From assembly GCA_033085395.1 (NCBI GenBank), contig MU853193.1, positions 123,222 to 187,221 of the forward strand: a DNA stretch of 64,000 nt, in the 5' to 3' direction. This document shows positions 11,432-21,698 of this stretch, one piece after another; position 1 is the stretch's first letter; every line of letters starts with the position of its first letter. Made by a program: the position numbers and the translations under genes. Below the pieces are notes generated by a model that saw only the letters and a program-made list of their open reading frames with translations, was not told the origin of the DNA and did no database searches. Source of the DNA: Xanthoparmelia taractica. Its lineage: Eukaryota > Ascomycota > Lecanoromycetes > Lecanorales > Parmeliaceae.

Positions 11432-13425
11432 TTACTCGACAATAATCTCCACTTGACTGGATTGCTGTCTCAGCTCATCGCTGCCTCGAGCTTGATGGCC
11501 GTTCTGTCGTCCTCGAGAGAAAGCCGGAGGCCCACGCTCTGATGGCCCGCGTGGTTGCCTCATGGGCAAGCCTCTGTCTTGCGAGGAGTTGTCAAAATTC
11601 ATGCTAAAAGACCGATTGCTGCCAATAGCTCCTGCGCCCGATGGTCCAGACGGTCCAATAGCTGATGGTTGCTGATCTGGATCCCAAGAGAAAGCTCCTC
11701 TCAGACGTCGAGGGCTTCCTCCACCAGGTCCCATGTTTCCTCCCAAAGACATAGTGCCAAATCCATTAACAAGGGCACTTTCATCGCGATACTGCCCGAT
11801 AGCGGAACCGGAAGCAGTGGGTGCCACGGTTGGTGTGGCGGACGAGGCGCTTCCAGTCCCGTACTCCTGGAACCTGGCGATATTTGATTGCAGATTAGGA
11901 GGGAAGCTGGCTGTAGACGGGACTGGCGACGGGGTGTAGGATCGTAGATCTGCAACAGATTTGGCTGCCCGAAGATTTTGTGCCGTCCCGAAACCACTTG
12001 GGGAGTCGGGAATGCCTAAAAAGCCAGAGGATTGCTGGCCACGGAGGGTATTGTACATTCCTGACTCAGAATTGTTTCGAGCTTCATTGAAATCAATTGT
12101 AGCAGCTCGATTGAGACCCCTGTTTCTTGACGGATCTCCACCTTGGAGGGCCGAAACTTGCGGTATCGGGGGGCTTATGCCTTGTTGACCCATGTCCGGA
12201 CGGTAGACGTGGACCTGTCGTTGTTCTCCGTTACCGCGGGAGACGTGTGCCAGCTGCATGTGGTGCGCCAGCGTATGTACTATGCGTCGTTGAGGTGGAG
12301 CCAGGGTCGATGGGAATATCAAAGCCTCCCTCGATTTGTCGTCTCTGAAGAGCAGAAGCTCACTATAGAACGCCAACGTTTGGGGATCGTTAAGATCTAT
12401 GTCTTGCCAAACATGATTAGCTCTGCTCGAGAGTGTAGCAAGCAGCTTCCACTTACCTGGCATTTCATTTCTGGTGCCAATAGGGGAAGGAGTGTTTGCC
12501 AGCCTGTGGGAGGACAAGGATGACATTGATGGTTGACTATGTAGCTGGGGTCCACCCATTGGTCTATGCTGCTCCTCGAGTTGTCCACGACGCTCTCTCT
12601 TCTCTCTCTCGATGCGCTCTCTTTCCTGAAGTGGCAGCATCTTTTTGTATTCCACGCGCAATTTTCTCCCTTGCAGCTCATAGTGATTCAATTGTTCAAT
12701 CACCTGCTGAGTCTCGTCCGGCGAGGTAAAGTTAGCAAATGCAAGGCCGCGGAAGACACCGTTGTCGAAGTGGTAGTTGAAGGCGTATGGCAAGGGAAGA
12801 TTCAGGGAGGTCATAAGATCTACGAGCTGCTCCTTCTTCACAGCGAAGGGAATGTTCTTGATAACGATAGCAGTTGGGATGAGCTCGTCGTCAGGATCAG
12901 TCGCATATTGTTCGGATCGCAGATGCGACATCCCAAGAGGCGAAGGGCCGTGACCACCGCCATAAAGATTTGGATTGGACATTTGCTGCGTGTCCATCCA
13001 TCCCTACACGTCTGGCGTCAGCAAAGGGGGACTGAATTTCGAGGCCCCCGCAAGTGCAGTATACATACTGTTGGCAGAGCACTTCTTCCTCGTGTCTGAG
13101 ACTTCATCCTTCCGGTAGCTGCAACGAACGGTGGAGCGAAATTGTTGTTGGTGCTGAAGGCGTTAGGATTCCAGGTCTGAGCTTGAGGAAGCTCATAGCC
13201 AAAGCCATTTGCTTGCACTTGACCATTCATCCTATCAAATCTATTCGTCTCATATCTCATCGATTGATCGTCGGGCGCATATAGATTGTTTGGCATTTGG
13301 CCGTAGGCATCGAAGTGGCGCGAGGGTTGGCGATGAAGCATTTGCTGTTGATGACGGTGAGAGCCCGGAGAGCGTGACGATGCCTGATCATAATACATTT
13401 CGTTGTGGTGATGATGGTTGTTCAT
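11432..13425 (-). CDS. RRM and R3H domain RNA-binding protein (PIN4/Cip type)
   Basis: This resembles yeast Pin4/Mdt1 and fission yeast Cip1/Cip2, RNA-binding proteins linked to cell-cycle and stress control. Exons are 13425-13069, 13003-12457 and 12402-11432 (624 aa). The N-terminus is His/Gln/Asn-rich. Across the first intron the conserved SALPTGWMD motif is joined. The RRM is at about residues 160-240, with RNP2-like IVIKNIPF and RNP1-like GLAFANF. An R3H domain follows (about 303-375, with the core RRIVHTLAHHM and HVSRG). The C-terminal half is Ser/Pro/Gly-rich. The second intron (12456-12403, GTAAGT...CAAG, 54 nt) is a multiple of three with no in-frame stop, so its retention would give a longer protein; I splice it because the join restores the R3H start. 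Confidence 0.88.
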
Positions 13426-14266
13426 GCTGGCGTTCTTTCTGCGGCTGGATAAGAATCCCGGTTTCAGGCGGAAGCTGTTGGAGACTCGTGGTCTTGGAGG
13501 GTTTAACCGCGATGGATCTGTCTGACGGACGTCTTTGCTTTTTTGGATCGAATACAATGGTATGGTACAGTTTCGAGTGCACTCTGCTGCAGCGATGGTT
13601 CGACGTTGAAATTTTATTAGATAATGTCAGGGTTTGGATCTATCGGGGAATTTGGAGGTCGTAGATCGTTTCTTCAATGCTCATGTATCGTAATGGGAGT
13701 CGTAACAAGGATCTGGTAGTGAGTGTGGGGGAAGCCGAAGCAGATTTGGGATGGCTTGATAGTTTCGTCAAGTACGTGGATGATGGCCGTGGAAGAGGGA
13801 TCAAAAGCTCTCCATGCAAATTGAAGCTGCACAAAGAGCTTTGGATGGAGAGGGAGGACGGGGGTTTCAAGGGAGACGCATCGGCAGGACTCGCGCCTGT
13901 GAGAGGAAGGTTGTAGTAATAGACCGCCAGGAATATTATTGTAGACAAGATACAAAGATATAGTTGTTAGTCATGAGAAGAAATGCGCCATTAGAGATGG
14001 GGGATGGAGGATGGTCGTTGAAGAGTAGTAGTAGTAAAGAGGTAAGAATAGGTTATGAAAGTAGAACAAGAACAAAAGAGCTCTTCCTCTTCCCATGACC
14101 GGGAGTAGGTTAGAATTAATGATCCAGGATTTCGCGCTAAACTAATTTCTCGCTTGGGGCCTTGGTCAAGCCCCCCCGAAACATCTATGACGGATTCAGA
14201 CATCCTTGCCAAAAAACTTGCAAAGCATGAAAAGGGGCATCATCTTAACAAGATAATTGAATGGGG

Positions 14267-14301
14267 AAAAGAAAAAGAAAAAGAAAAAGAAAAAGAAAAA
14301 G
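14267..14301. repeat. AGAAAA microsatellite
   Basis: About six tandem copies of the hexamer GAAAAA/AGAAAA in the long intergenic region upstream of the PIN4-like gene. Confidence 0.9.
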
Positions 14302-15357
14302 CAAAAAGCCTCTCAAAATGCGACTCCTTCTAAAAGAGTAAGTTATATTGCTCTGCGCGAATAGTAGTCTAGCCATGCTCTCCAATCCGATTCGCCCTTT
14401 CTCGGACATCTCGTTGGAAATCCCGTCGTAACTCTGTTACTATGACTGCCGTGAGGCGCAAGCCACCGCTCTACAGCTCTACCATTCATCCACCACACAG
14501 AGCCTTCACATGCGAATCCATACGTATGATTGGGTCGCGCATCTCCGAGTCATTTGCCACACAACGTTATGCCGCTGCCGCCAAAATGAAAGGCCAAAGA
14601 TCTGCTCTTCTAGTAGGCTTCTAGCGAAATTGAAGTATGCCAAGCTAGCATGGCGGAAGCAGCCTTTAGGGGCCGGGAAAAGATATCCCAGTCCCCACGC
14701 GGTCAGAAGATCTTTGGGTACGTACCTAATACCTGAGAATTTACGATTCGGGGTTGACGACGAGAAAAAAGGAGTCTTCCTTTTCCAATCTCGACTGCCG
14801 AGTCGCCATGAAGCGCATTGATGCATTATGATTTTGGCATTGCGCTCATTACCGCTCATTTAATATGGCAACCTGCAGGAAGACTACCATAGCGTTGCTG
14901 CGCACCCCTCTTTCGAAGGGGGGTCATGGGACGTTGCTTCCCTTGACGGCTCCCTACGGATAGGAAAAGCAGTCTCATCCCCCAACCATAGTCACAGCCT
15001 AAAGTTCTAGCTCAGGATTGTAGTGCGTCACGCTTCAGTGAATGTGTTTAGGTGTGGATGGATGATATGGGAGGGTGGAGGGACGATGCATGTGCCTCAA
15101 AAGGGCAAAAAGGAGGGCTTTTTGGTGTAACGGCGACAAGTAGTTCTGCAAGTTTGGAGGTGGTGGAGAGATTAGCAGATGCGCTTTATGCTAGTCTGCT
15201 GCCAAATATGTGGTTGGCGAATATTGACTGGCTGCCGACACAGCAATGGCTTCTACTAATCCTTCTGGCTCCGCGGGTCCTTCCAAGCGCGACCCTTACC
15301 CTGGGTTCATTCTGATCATGTGATCTCGGAGAGAATACTTAATTCGTAGACAATGGC

Positions 15358-15384
15358 TGACGTCGGCTGACGTCGACTGACGTC
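15358..15384. promoter_or_regulatory. Three tandem TGACGTC (CRE/bZIP) boxes
   Basis: Three copies of TGACGTC follow one another with a 10-base period: TGACGTCGGC, TGACGTCGAC, TGACGTC. TGACGTCA-type sites bind ATF/CREB bZIP factors. The helical spacing would put all three on one face of the DNA. The array lies about 100 bases beyond the stop of TRM6 and 1.9 kb upstream of the PIN4-like ATG, so its target gene is uncertain. Confidence 0.6.
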
Positions 15385-15486
15385 CGAGCACTCATCTTGT
15401 AATAATATCCTCAACAGTTTTATTGCCATTGTCTGATACTTCTAGGTGATGGTACAAATCGAGCTTACGTGACAGTGTTACGTTGA

Positions 15487-17298
15487 TCATGCATCGATGC
15501 CCATCGTGCCAACTGCACTAACTTCTTGCTGTGACGAACTCGGTGTCACGCTGTCATCGACCTTCCGTCGCTTGAAATTTCCTCTTGCTTCGATCTTCCC
15601 TTCTGCTGGCAGTACCCTAGTAGCAGTGAAGACATAGCCTTCGGAGCCACCACGCCCTGTCATGAGAGGATGGGTTCGCCCAGGTAGTACTTGCCAACTT
15701 CTACTGCGTGCTGTCTGTATTGTAGGTGCCAGCAGTAGTGTTGGGTTGAGAGGGAAGTCTTCCGTAGGCATCAGACTCGGATCCGGTGGATTCGTTACGA
15801 ATGCTGTCCGTCGGCCTGTTGAGTAGTAATCCGACAACTCGACCAATGATTCGATGGTAGGCGAGTAAATCACTACTTGCGCTGCACCGCGTAGAAGTGG
15901 GATTGCATGTCGCAATATCGAGACTGGGCTCATCACTGAGGCAACAATTAAGCCATCGAATCCACCAGCGCGCGTCTCATCCACTATAAATTTGATTCGT
16001 TCCCACCGTCGACGTTTTCGGAAGTAGTTGCTTCTCTTCCCACTCTTCCAGCTTTGAATGGTTGCTTCCGAGGCGCGTTCGGGCTCAACGCAGCCCATGT
16101 CGTCTTCTGGCGAGAGAAGCTGGAGCCAGGAGAGGGTCTTGAGGTGGCTTTCGAGCGGGTGGGACGTGGATGGGTTGAATGCGTCAAAGTGAAAGTATTT
16201 GAGTAAGGACAAATTTGGTTGAGAGTTGGCGTGTACAAGAGTGATCGTATTGGTACTTCGTGGGCCAGATGTCTTCCTAGGGCGAGCGTGGTGCGGAAGT
16301 GGTGCAGCTACATTTGTGGTCGCGAAATTTTCAACTGCGTCGTCTCCATTGACGGCGTCGGCTTCTTGCGTCGACGGCACTATACTCTCTGCGTCCTGTC
16401 TATCGTAACCGGGAGGATGTAATATTGACATCTTCTCCGCCATGTAGGCCACCAGTAATCCTGCTGTCTCATCAACTACAAGCCACCTCCCTCCTTTTAT
16501 CTGTATGCCGTCCCCATCGAGCGAGGGTGCTGGAATGGAGGGTGTACAGTGCACGTTTGACCAGCTTCCAATCAGGGACAGTATTTCTTCTCTTAATTCC
16601 ATGATCTTCATAGGTTCTTTATCGGTCATGATCCACTGCGCTAATGTCGGGACGTCCAAGGGTCGTACTGTAAATCTCCTCAAGTACTTTTTTGTCTTTC
16701 GCAGCGTATACTTGGCGAGGGCAAATGCCGTCTTCTGGTCCAGAGCTGAGTGTGAGTCGAGGATTTTTGCAATAAGCTCTCTTCCTGATCCGGTGCTTTG
16801 CGCCTTCAAAGCTTCAATCTCGTCCATTGTCATGATTTGGCTGTTGGGGTCATCGGTGATCTGACGGTTGCTTCGCATGACGACCTCCCCATTCTGGCCC
16901 ACTACCTCGTATTCCACACCATCTGCGCTCGCATCCGGAATCCCACTCTCTAATTCAGTAGGAGTTTCAGGTGCCTCGTCCGTGATATCTGCATACAGCT
17001 CGGCTGCCGGCACTATCCGAAGGCCAGACTGTGCTTTACCATCACTGGTGACGGGACCACGGATCTCGAAGGTGAGGTGGTAAGGCCGACCCAGAATATT
17101 GTTTGCCTGGAAGGCCCCGTATTTGCCAATTGAGATAGTACTTAGTGTACTGTCAGCAGTGCACCACAAAGGAGAAGGTGAGACTGCTCACTCCAGCTAC
17201 TTCACATACGTATTTGGCAAGACCTGGACGACTATGGTCGAATCTGAAGGCAGACGTAGCGCAACATAGGCATACGGTTGAACAAGCTCTTGCTTCAT
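15487..17298 (-). CDS. TRM6: tRNA (adenine-58-N1) methyltransferase non-catalytic subunit
   Basis: Trm6 (Gcd10) is the tRNA-binding partner of the catalytic subunit Trm61 that makes m1A58, needed for initiator tRNA-Met stability. Two exons, 17298-17210 and 17149-15487, join through a GTATGT...GACAG intron to give 583 aa. Family features include the start VALRLPSD, the strand around SIGKYGAFQANNILGRPYHL, the conserved DNRQITDDPNSQ-like segment and the helix with KYLRRFTV. The C-terminal half contains a Rossmann-like domain (FDGLIVAS, QVVIYSPTIESLVEL) typical of Trm6, without the AdoMet-binding motif of Trm61. It is divergent with the MINDY gene (493 bases between ATGs). Confidence 0.93.
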
Positions 17299-17791
17299 TT
17301 TCTAATGAAAGCGTCTTTGCAGAGTATCTCGTTTATTGATATACTTTAGGTGTTGGAGAGTGCTCCAGGGAACATCTTTGGCGCTATTCTGTTATCGATA
17401 AGCTGGCGGCGGGACCCTTGCCATACCTGCTTGTTGATTCGTCGTTTCTTTTGCGTCGCCCACTTGCTTCTCCTTCATCTTATACACATCTTCTCACATC
17501 TCGATTGGTGGCTGAGTATACGCAATTTATTGTCAAGACTTTACCTGAGGTTGCACATCTCCAGCTATGACGGTGGCGCATCCATCTCCCGCCTTATCAA
17601 CCTGCACCGCCTCTTCAATCCTTTCTGCCTGAACGAAACGACACTATCAATGAATGACGAATACAACTTCTATTCCTACCTTGCTACCTTCATGGCTTAC
17701 GAGGACCTTGTTGTAAACTTATCAGCTTCAAAGTGAAGTGGCTCGCTCGATCTCATAATTTATTCCGTTTGCGACTTGACAAGTTCAGAGC

Positions 17792-20581
17792 ATGATGGTC
17801 CGCAAGCCAGCCAACTCGGCCAGAGGTCACACTGACGCAACAATTCCTTATCCAGTCACGCCCATCTCGCGGTTCGAGGGGAGCTCAAAGTTTCCTGCTT
17901 CTTCTGACGGTGTGCAGTCCAAAAGGGTATCCGATAGAGCAAGAGGGGGTCTTGATACGCCTGATCTTGCCCATGGCCGACCACGTCCCCTTCAAAGCGG
18001 GATGAATTATGAGCTACCGCCTCCGTTGAGAGTTGACGAAGCGATATTGGGAACTGCTACAACGCCAGCAAATGGAGGCCTACAACCTACATTACAAGCT
18101 GGGTCGGCGAATGCCACACCAAGGACGTCATCCGAAAGCCTGCGGTCTAACAACTCTACGAGACATACGCGTTCCGACTGTGCCAATATGACCAGCCAAC
18201 CTATCGAACGGAGACAGCGATCATCTTCCAGTAACCCTTTCCGTCGTGACAACGATGACAATGGGAAAGCGCCAGATCGGTCCAAGTATGGCGGAGAAAG
18301 CAGTGCTGATGTTTGGGGCGATGGTCCAGAAAGCCATACACGCGATCCGTTCACTAAGCCGTGGATGGACTTCAAAAAATCACCCGAGAACCAGTCTCCA
18401 CCTCAATTGGATCCTGGACTCCATCTTGCGGATATCAGACAAGATCACGGACTCGCAATAAACCCAGCGCCGGACTCAGATGAGCGCATGAGACCCTTCC
18501 AACTGGCTTTGAGTTCCGAATCTCAAGCTGCAGGAGCTCCAGAGGTAGATTTACGCCCATCGTCCAGCCAGGATAATCATATGGCTCAGATGCCAGGTGG
18601 TGGTGAAATACTTGTAGACCCTTCCCATAATGTTTGGGATGACACGAGACAGGCTTCCGGTGTCACCAATCACAGTTCTTTGAATGACTTCATTGCTCAG
18701 AACACTATTCCAGAGTTACCGCCAAGGTCCTCAAGACCAGAAATGTTACCGCCGCAACCCCCGAGACCACCAAAGACCCTCGATAACAGCGGAGAAGCGG
18801 CACTCACAACAGAGAAACAAATGCCTCGGGATGAGTCTATAAGACCAATTAGAGCCGGCGAAACCTATCAAGTCCGGTTGGTCAATTGGTACGATTTTTC
18901 ATCTCCTACTAATCCGCGGCGGTCGCCAATAATGGTACAAAACGCTAACGGCCCTTGTCCACTTCTTGCGCTGGTAAATGCCTTAGTACTCACAACTAGG
19001 TCTGATGTCACTACGGCCTTAGTAGAGACATTGGAAGTCCGTGAACAAGTCAGCCTAGGCCTCTTACTTGATGCTGTCATCGACGAGCTTATGTCCGGCC
19101 GAAGACGAGGTTCGGGCGGGATTCCCTCTGATGTCAGCGAGCTTTATGCATTCCTTGTCACGCTACATACAGGGATGAACGTAAACCCACGCTTTGTGCC
19201 GTCAGAAGAAGCTACAATCAACTTGATGGATGCACCAATTGACATTCCAACGAGCTTGCATGAGTCTCGAAAAGCCGGAGGGTTTGAAGATACCCGAGAG
19301 ATGAGGCTCTATAGCACCTTCTCGATCCCTTTGATTCATGGATGGATGCCTCCAAGAAACCACCCCGCCTTTGCAGCTTTGAAGCGGACAGCACAGACAT
19401 ATGAGGATGCACAGAATATCATGTTCAGAGAAGAAGAGCTAGAAGAGAAGCTCCAGCGACAAGGCCTGAGCCCGGAAGAACAATTGATTCTCGAGGATAT
19501 TGCCAGCGTCAAATACTTCTTGTCATCTACCGCAACTCAGCTCACCGGTTATGGTCTCGATACTGTTACAGAGACCCTTGCACCAGGCTCTGTTGCGATA
19601 TTCTTTCGAAATGATCATTTCAGCACATTATACCGCCATCCAAAATCAGGCCAGCTCTTGACCTTGGTTACCGACATGGGATATGCTGGTCACGACGAAG
19701 TCGTCTGGGAAAGTCTGGTAGACGTCAGTGGCGAAGGTTCCGAATTCTTCGCAGGCGATTTCAGACCTGTGGGCAATGTTGCTGGCGACACCCAGCAACA
19801 ACCGACAAGCAACCAAGCAGAAGATGAATCTGGGTGGACGACAGTGGGTAGTCGATCTCGACGAGGCCGACGATCAAGCAGATCAAATTCTGATTTACCG
19901 GCTCTTGATACCTTGAACATCAATGACAGCCATCCAAATATCAGATCTGCGAACACAGAGCAAGAGGATCACGACCTGGCCCTAGCTATGCAGCTGCAAG
20001 AGGAAGAAGAGGAGCGGGAGCGCCAAGAATCCGCCAAAAGGAAACGTGAGGATGAACTCTCCCAAGCATATCTGAATTCAGCAGACTCGCAAGGTCGCCG
20101 TACCTTCCCAGGATTTGGCCGCGGCGCAGGCGCGAGTGGTGGCGGTCCTAGCCCTCCACCTCGCGGCCGTGGAAGTGCAAGACAAGCGCCAAGGAAATCT
20201 GCGAATGAGGATGAAGATGCGCCACCGCCCACCTACGAGCAAGCTGCGAAGGGTCCAGCCTACATTCCTCCATCAGATCACCCAGTCCATCCATTCGCTT
20301 CGCCAAGCCCTGGCGGTACCACGCCAAGACCAGATCCTATGTCAGCGATGAGGCCGAGGCAGTCCTCGAGTGCGTACACTGAACAAGCAGGATCGCATGG
20401 GCACTCGCCTTCGTACGGAGTTTCACGCAGAGGCCAGATGCCCCGATCTTCAGCCTCTGGCAGGGGAGGAATGGGCGGGATTGACGGTGCGGCAGGCGTG
20501 GTTCGGAGGCGGAGTGGTGCACCGGGGTCGGCTGTGTCGCTGGAGGGTGATAAGAAGGATAAGGACTGCATCATCATGTGA
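17792..20581 (+). CDS. MINDY-family deubiquitinase with CaaX box
   Basis: MINDY (DUF544) proteins are cysteine deubiquitinases that prefer K48-linked chains. This intron-free 929-aa protein has a disordered, Pro/Ser-rich N-terminus, then the catalytic domain at about residues 355-660. The motif NANGPCPLLALVNAL holds the nucleophile Cys (about 389), and FFRNDHFSTLYRH holds the catalytic His (about 609). A ubiquitin-interacting (MIU/UIM-like) helix, DHDLALAMQLQEEEE, lies near 726-740. A Gly/Pro-rich tail ends in KDKDCIIM, a CaaX prenylation box preceded by Lys. This predicts farnesylation and membrane attachment. Start at 17792; a second Met follows at once. It is longer than animal homologues because of the two disordered arms. 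Confidence 0.92.
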   Translation: MMVRKPANSARGHTDATIPYPVTPISRFEGSSKFPASSDGVQSKRVSDRARGGLDTPDLAHGRPRPLQSGMNYELPPPLRVDEAILGTATTPANGGLQPTLQAGSANATPRTSSESLRSNNSTRHTRSDCANMTSQPIERRQRSSSSNPFRRDNDDNGKAPDRSKYGGESSADVWGDGPESHTRDPFTKPWMDFKKSPENQSPPQLDPGLHLADIRQDHGLAINPAPDSDERMRPFQLALSSESQAAGAPEVDLRPSSSQDNHMAQMPGGGEILVDPSHNVWDDTRQASGVTNHSSLNDFIAQNTIPELPPRSSRPEMLPPQPPRPPKTLDNSGEAALTTEKQMPRDESIRPIRAGETYQVRLVNWYDFSSPTNPRRSPIMVQNANGPCPLLALVNALVLTTRSDVTTALVETLEVREQVSLGLLLDAVIDELMSGRRRGSGGIPSDVSELYAFLVTLHTGMNVNPRFVPSEEATINLMDAPIDIPTSLHESRKAGGFEDTREMRLYSTFSIPLIHGWMPPRNHPAFAALKRTAQTYEDAQNIMFREEELEEKLQRQGLSPEEQLILEDIASVKYFLSSTATQLTGYGLDTVTETLAPGSVAIFFRNDHFSTLYRHPKSGQLLTLVTDMGYAGHDEVVWESLVDVSGEGSEFFAGDFRPVGNVAGDTQQQPTSNQAEDESGWTTVGSRSRRGRRSSRSNSDLPALDTLNINDSHPNIRSANTEQEDHDLALAMQLQEEEEERERQESAKRKREDELSQAYLNSADSQGRRTFPGFGRGAGASGGGPSPPPRGRGSARQAPRKSANEDEDAPPPTYEQAAKGPAYIPPSDHPVHPFASPSPGGTTPRPDPMSAMRPRQSSSAYTEQAGSHGHSPSYGVSRRGQMPRSSASGRGGMGGIDGAAGVVRRRSGAPGSAVSLEGDKKDKDCIIM

Positions 20582-21698
20582 GCATCTGGGCTTTCGCATA
20601 GGTTGAGATGGCCTTTGCAGTCCTCTTTAGAGCAGCGTCAATTGGGCATCGAGTGACACGAGCGATACACCTCATAAGCAGTTGGGAAGAAACAAATATT
20701 CTGTGCTTTGGTCCTATTTATGTAGATCTACCGTGAGGCAATAATTGCAAACTTCACAGGGACTGAGGAAGCATGATGATTGATCTAGAAAGGAGGGACT
20801 TTGGCTTCTCTCAATTGAAGCTTTCAACTACATAGAGAAGTGAAAAGAGGTTCTTCCCCGCGTACGAGTACTCTATCCTAATGCTTGATGGCCCAAATGC
20901 TTCCAAAACTTTCGCAAGACATAACAACTTAGCCTCTGACGCACAGTGATATGTTGGACAAGGTAAAAGAAAGTTACTATCTATAACCCAGATCGAGTCC
21001 CAGCGTTGGCGACATAGCCTTGTGGAGGCATACTGGGAGGCGCAAGACAATACCTGCGACGAGGCAACGAAGGAAGAGGTTTTGACTTTTAGACTTAATC
21101 ATAAGGAGATAAGCTGGAGCTAGTTTCCGAAGACTAGGCTAATTGAAGGCTAGAGGAACCCCACCTGCCGGCGACCAAACGGCGGAACCCTTGCGCTTGG
21201 ATAATGGTGCCCGTAGATAGCTCGAAGCTTGAAGGCTTAAGTACCTTAATGGTAGGGCGAGGGGTCTGTCTATTGGGGGGGAAAGCTGCCTGAATTATAG
21301 TGCTGAATAGTTACTTGTTAGCGGTGTGATAGCCTTACAGTTACCAGTACTGTGACACACTGCCTTACCTTACTACCTTTACCTTTACCTTAGGTACTTA
21401 TACCAGTAGCCAAGCTGGCCCATTAAAACATGCATTAGCCGCAGCTGTGATTCATCCAACTGCCTCGTATCACTACTTGAATCCCTACTTCTACATGTAT
21501 TCAGCTTCTTGATTTCAACTCTTCTTTCTTCCTCCGTCAAAGCATTCATCCAGTCTTCTTGCCGCTCTTGTTCCATCCTTTCTCAAATCCTCATACCTCA
21601 ACCGATATAGGCAAATACCTTTTCAAGGTTGAGGGAAGGAGCTATCAGCTATCGTCGTGTCACTTAGATTTACATTACCCCATCGTACGGCTACCACC
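20582..21698. other. Intergenic, no gene recognised
   Basis: About 1.1 kb between two plus-strand genes. It contains 3' flank of the MINDY gene and the promoter/leader of the next gene, including ACCTTTACC-type pyrimidine-rich repeats near 21360-21395. I see no coding signature. Confidence 0.6.

Larger units (their letters stand above)
13426..15486. other. Long intergenic region upstream of the PIN4-like gene
   Basis: About 2 kb without a recognisable gene. It contains an AGAAAA microsatellite (about 14267-14301) and three tandem TGACGTC boxes (15358-15384). Small open frames have no family signature. The length suggests a long 5' leader or promoter for the PIN4-like gene. Confidence 0.55.

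Noticed and set aside
17350..17736. Plus-strand open frame between TRM6 and the MINDY gene
   Set aside because: It begins within the divergent promoter region, has no domain signature and looks like leader sequence.
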